Shown piece after piece: positions 4,674-5,741 of a DNA stretch of 5,741 nt. Where the stretch lies: contig NZ_CALIIS010000176.1 in assembly GCF_938017705.1 (NCBI RefSeq), positions 1-5,741 on the forward strand. Reading direction: 5' to 3'. The notes below the pieces were generated by a model. That model had not been told where the DNA came from. It worked only from the letters and a program-made list of their open reading frames with translations, and did no database searches. Numbering within the stretch: position 1 is the stretch's first letter; each line of letters opens with the position of its first letter. Source of the DNA: an uncultured Campylobacter sp. GTDB lineage: Bacteria > Campylobacterota > Campylobacteria > Campylobacterales > Campylobacteraceae. A program made the translations under genes and the position numbers.

Positions 4674-5741
4674 CTAAAATACGTGGCGCAAAAGTACGAA
4701 TGCAAACGCCGAAAGCAGCGCTGAGACGGGCAGGGTGATGATCCACGCTAGCCCGATCGGCTTCATCAGCGACCAGTTCGTGCTGTGATTTACCAAGCCG
4801 ATGCCTAAAATCGCGCCGATTAGCACGTGGGTCGAGGAGATCGGAAGCCCCAGTACCGATGCCGCCATGACGACGACGGCGCTTGCGAGCTCGGCGCTAA
4901 AGCCCGAGGCCGGGTGGATTTTTGTAAGATTGGTGCCTACGGTGGCGATTACCTCTTTGCCGATGAACCAAAGCCCCGCTATGAGGGCCACTGCAAACAT
5001 TATCATAATCTGTTGCGGCACGGGAGTGGAGGGATTGATACTATTAGTAGCCATCGTATCGATGATGGCGGCAAACGGACCCACGGCGTTTGCGATGTCG
5101 TTGCTGCCGTGCGAAAAGGCAAAGCCGCTAGCAGTGAGTACCTGCAGCCAGCTAAACATCAAAAACGCAGATTTGTTTAAATTTGAGCGGCGCAGGGTTT
5201 TAGCGAAAATAAACATCAAAAGCCAGGTAATTAGCGTCGACATACCGATGATGAGGTAGTTGTAAAAATTCGTAAGCCCGAAATTTAGATTATGCAGCCC
5301 CTTAAATATCAACATCGCCGAGATCACGAAAGCGCCGATACCCGCTACGGCGGGGATCCCGTACTCTAGGGCTTTGTGGGATTTGAGCTTCTCTTTTTTC
5401 GCGTCAAGCTCGATCACCTTTTTATAATACTCGCTATCCAGCTCGCTTGGGTCGAAATCGGGATCGCGCATAGCGTAGATATCGTGATTTAGCGCTTCTG
5501 CATAGGCGATCTTTTGAATATCGTCCAGAGTCTCGAAGGTCTTTTTATGCAACTTGCGAAGGGATTTTTTTTCGCGCTTTATGCGGTCGATCTTTATTTG
5601 AGCGTAGCGGTTATAATCCAAAATATAATGTTTGATGAGCCAGAAAATTCCAAAGGAGATCACTCCGCCCAAAATCGGCGAGAGTACCCAAGAAATCGCT
5701 ATTTTGCCGATCTTATCCCACTGCACTAGCCACAATGCGGA
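4674..5741 (-). CDS. pit: PiT family inorganic phosphate permease, N-terminus beyond window
   Basis: The frame is open from base 5741 to TAG at 4674, giving 355 residues, the C-terminal two thirds of a PiT (PHO4) phosphate:cation symporter of the inner membrane. The visible part starts in the middle of the protein, with a helix (about residues 13-38 of the fragment) followed by a long charged cytoplasmic loop (about 45-125) rich in Lys and Glu. The second half carries the family signature HGSNDIANAVGP (about 211-222) and PISSTHVLIGAILG (about 300-313), with further helices to the end. The usual GAND motif reads GSND here. The N-terminal repeat with the first signature is missing only because the window ends; related proteins run about 500 residues. 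The TTG at 5733-5735 is an internal leucine, not a start. Phosphate import is the family role; the ion coupled cannot be read here. Confidence 0.95.
   Translation of the reverse strand, partial: SALWLVQWDKIGKIAISWVLSPILGGVISFGIFWLIKHYILDYNRYAQIKIDRIKREKKSLRKLHKKTFETLDDIQKIAYAEALNHDIYAMRDPDFDPSELDSEYYKKVIELDAKKEKLKSHKALEYGIPAVAGIGAFVISAMLIFKGLHNLNFGLTNFYNYLIIGMSTLITWLLMFIFAKTLRRSNLNKSAFLMFSWLQVLTASGFAFSHGSNDIANAVGPFAAIIDTMATNSINPSTPVPQQIMIMFAVALIAGLWFIGKEVIATVGTNLTKIHPASGFSAELASAVVVMAASVLGLPISSTHVLIGAILGIGLVNHSTNWSLMKPIGLAWIITLPVSALLSAFAFVLLRHVF

Noticed and set aside
4801..5259. Plus-strand frame of 152 codons inside the phosphate permease gene
   Set aside because: It mirrors the conserved PiT coding sequence on the other strand and shows no recognisable protein features.
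5733..5735. TTG as the start of the phosphate permease
   Set aside because: The frame stays open to the window edge, and the family's N-terminal half with its first signature is missing, so this is an internal leucine.

Overview
The window looks like chromosomal DNA from an epsilonproteobacterium, most likely one of the higher-GC Campylobacter species (C. gracilis / C. showae / C. rectus type). The clues are intergenic DNA dominated by AAATTT and AAAATTTT motifs, a GCTACAAT-type -10 box, AGGAG ribosome sites, and a HemN-like radical SAM protein resembling the Campylobacter Cj0363c type as I remember it. The species is an inference, since no marker gene is present.

Every gene I can support is on the minus strand, so the window is best read from right to left. 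From the right edge: the C-terminal two thirds of a PiT phosphate permease (its start lies beyond base 5741), a 221-base spacer with AT palindromes and an azlC promoter, the coupled pair azlC-azlD (branched-chain amino acid exporter family), and a HemN/HemW-like radical SAM enzyme. This half is about 50% GC by eye and looks like ordinary core genome.

Left of about base 1900 the character changes. The DNA is visibly AT-richer and holds short, tightly packed genes: a one-helix membrane-anchored protein of unknown function, an Imm53-family immunity protein, a 100-residue acidic protein overlapping it, a small gene that appears split by a one-base frameshift, and a four-helix membrane protein with a C-terminal zinc ribbon that runs off the left edge. 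Imm53 belongs to the immunity proteins of polymorphic toxin / contact-dependent competition systems, so this half looks like an accessory immunity island, possibly orphaned. No toxin gene is visible here. A stem-loop just after the radical SAM gene marks the boundary.

The main points of interest are the immunity cluster without a visible toxin, the split small gene, and the truncated zinc-ribbon membrane protein. I see no CRISPR array, tRNA, rRNA, IS element or attachment site.
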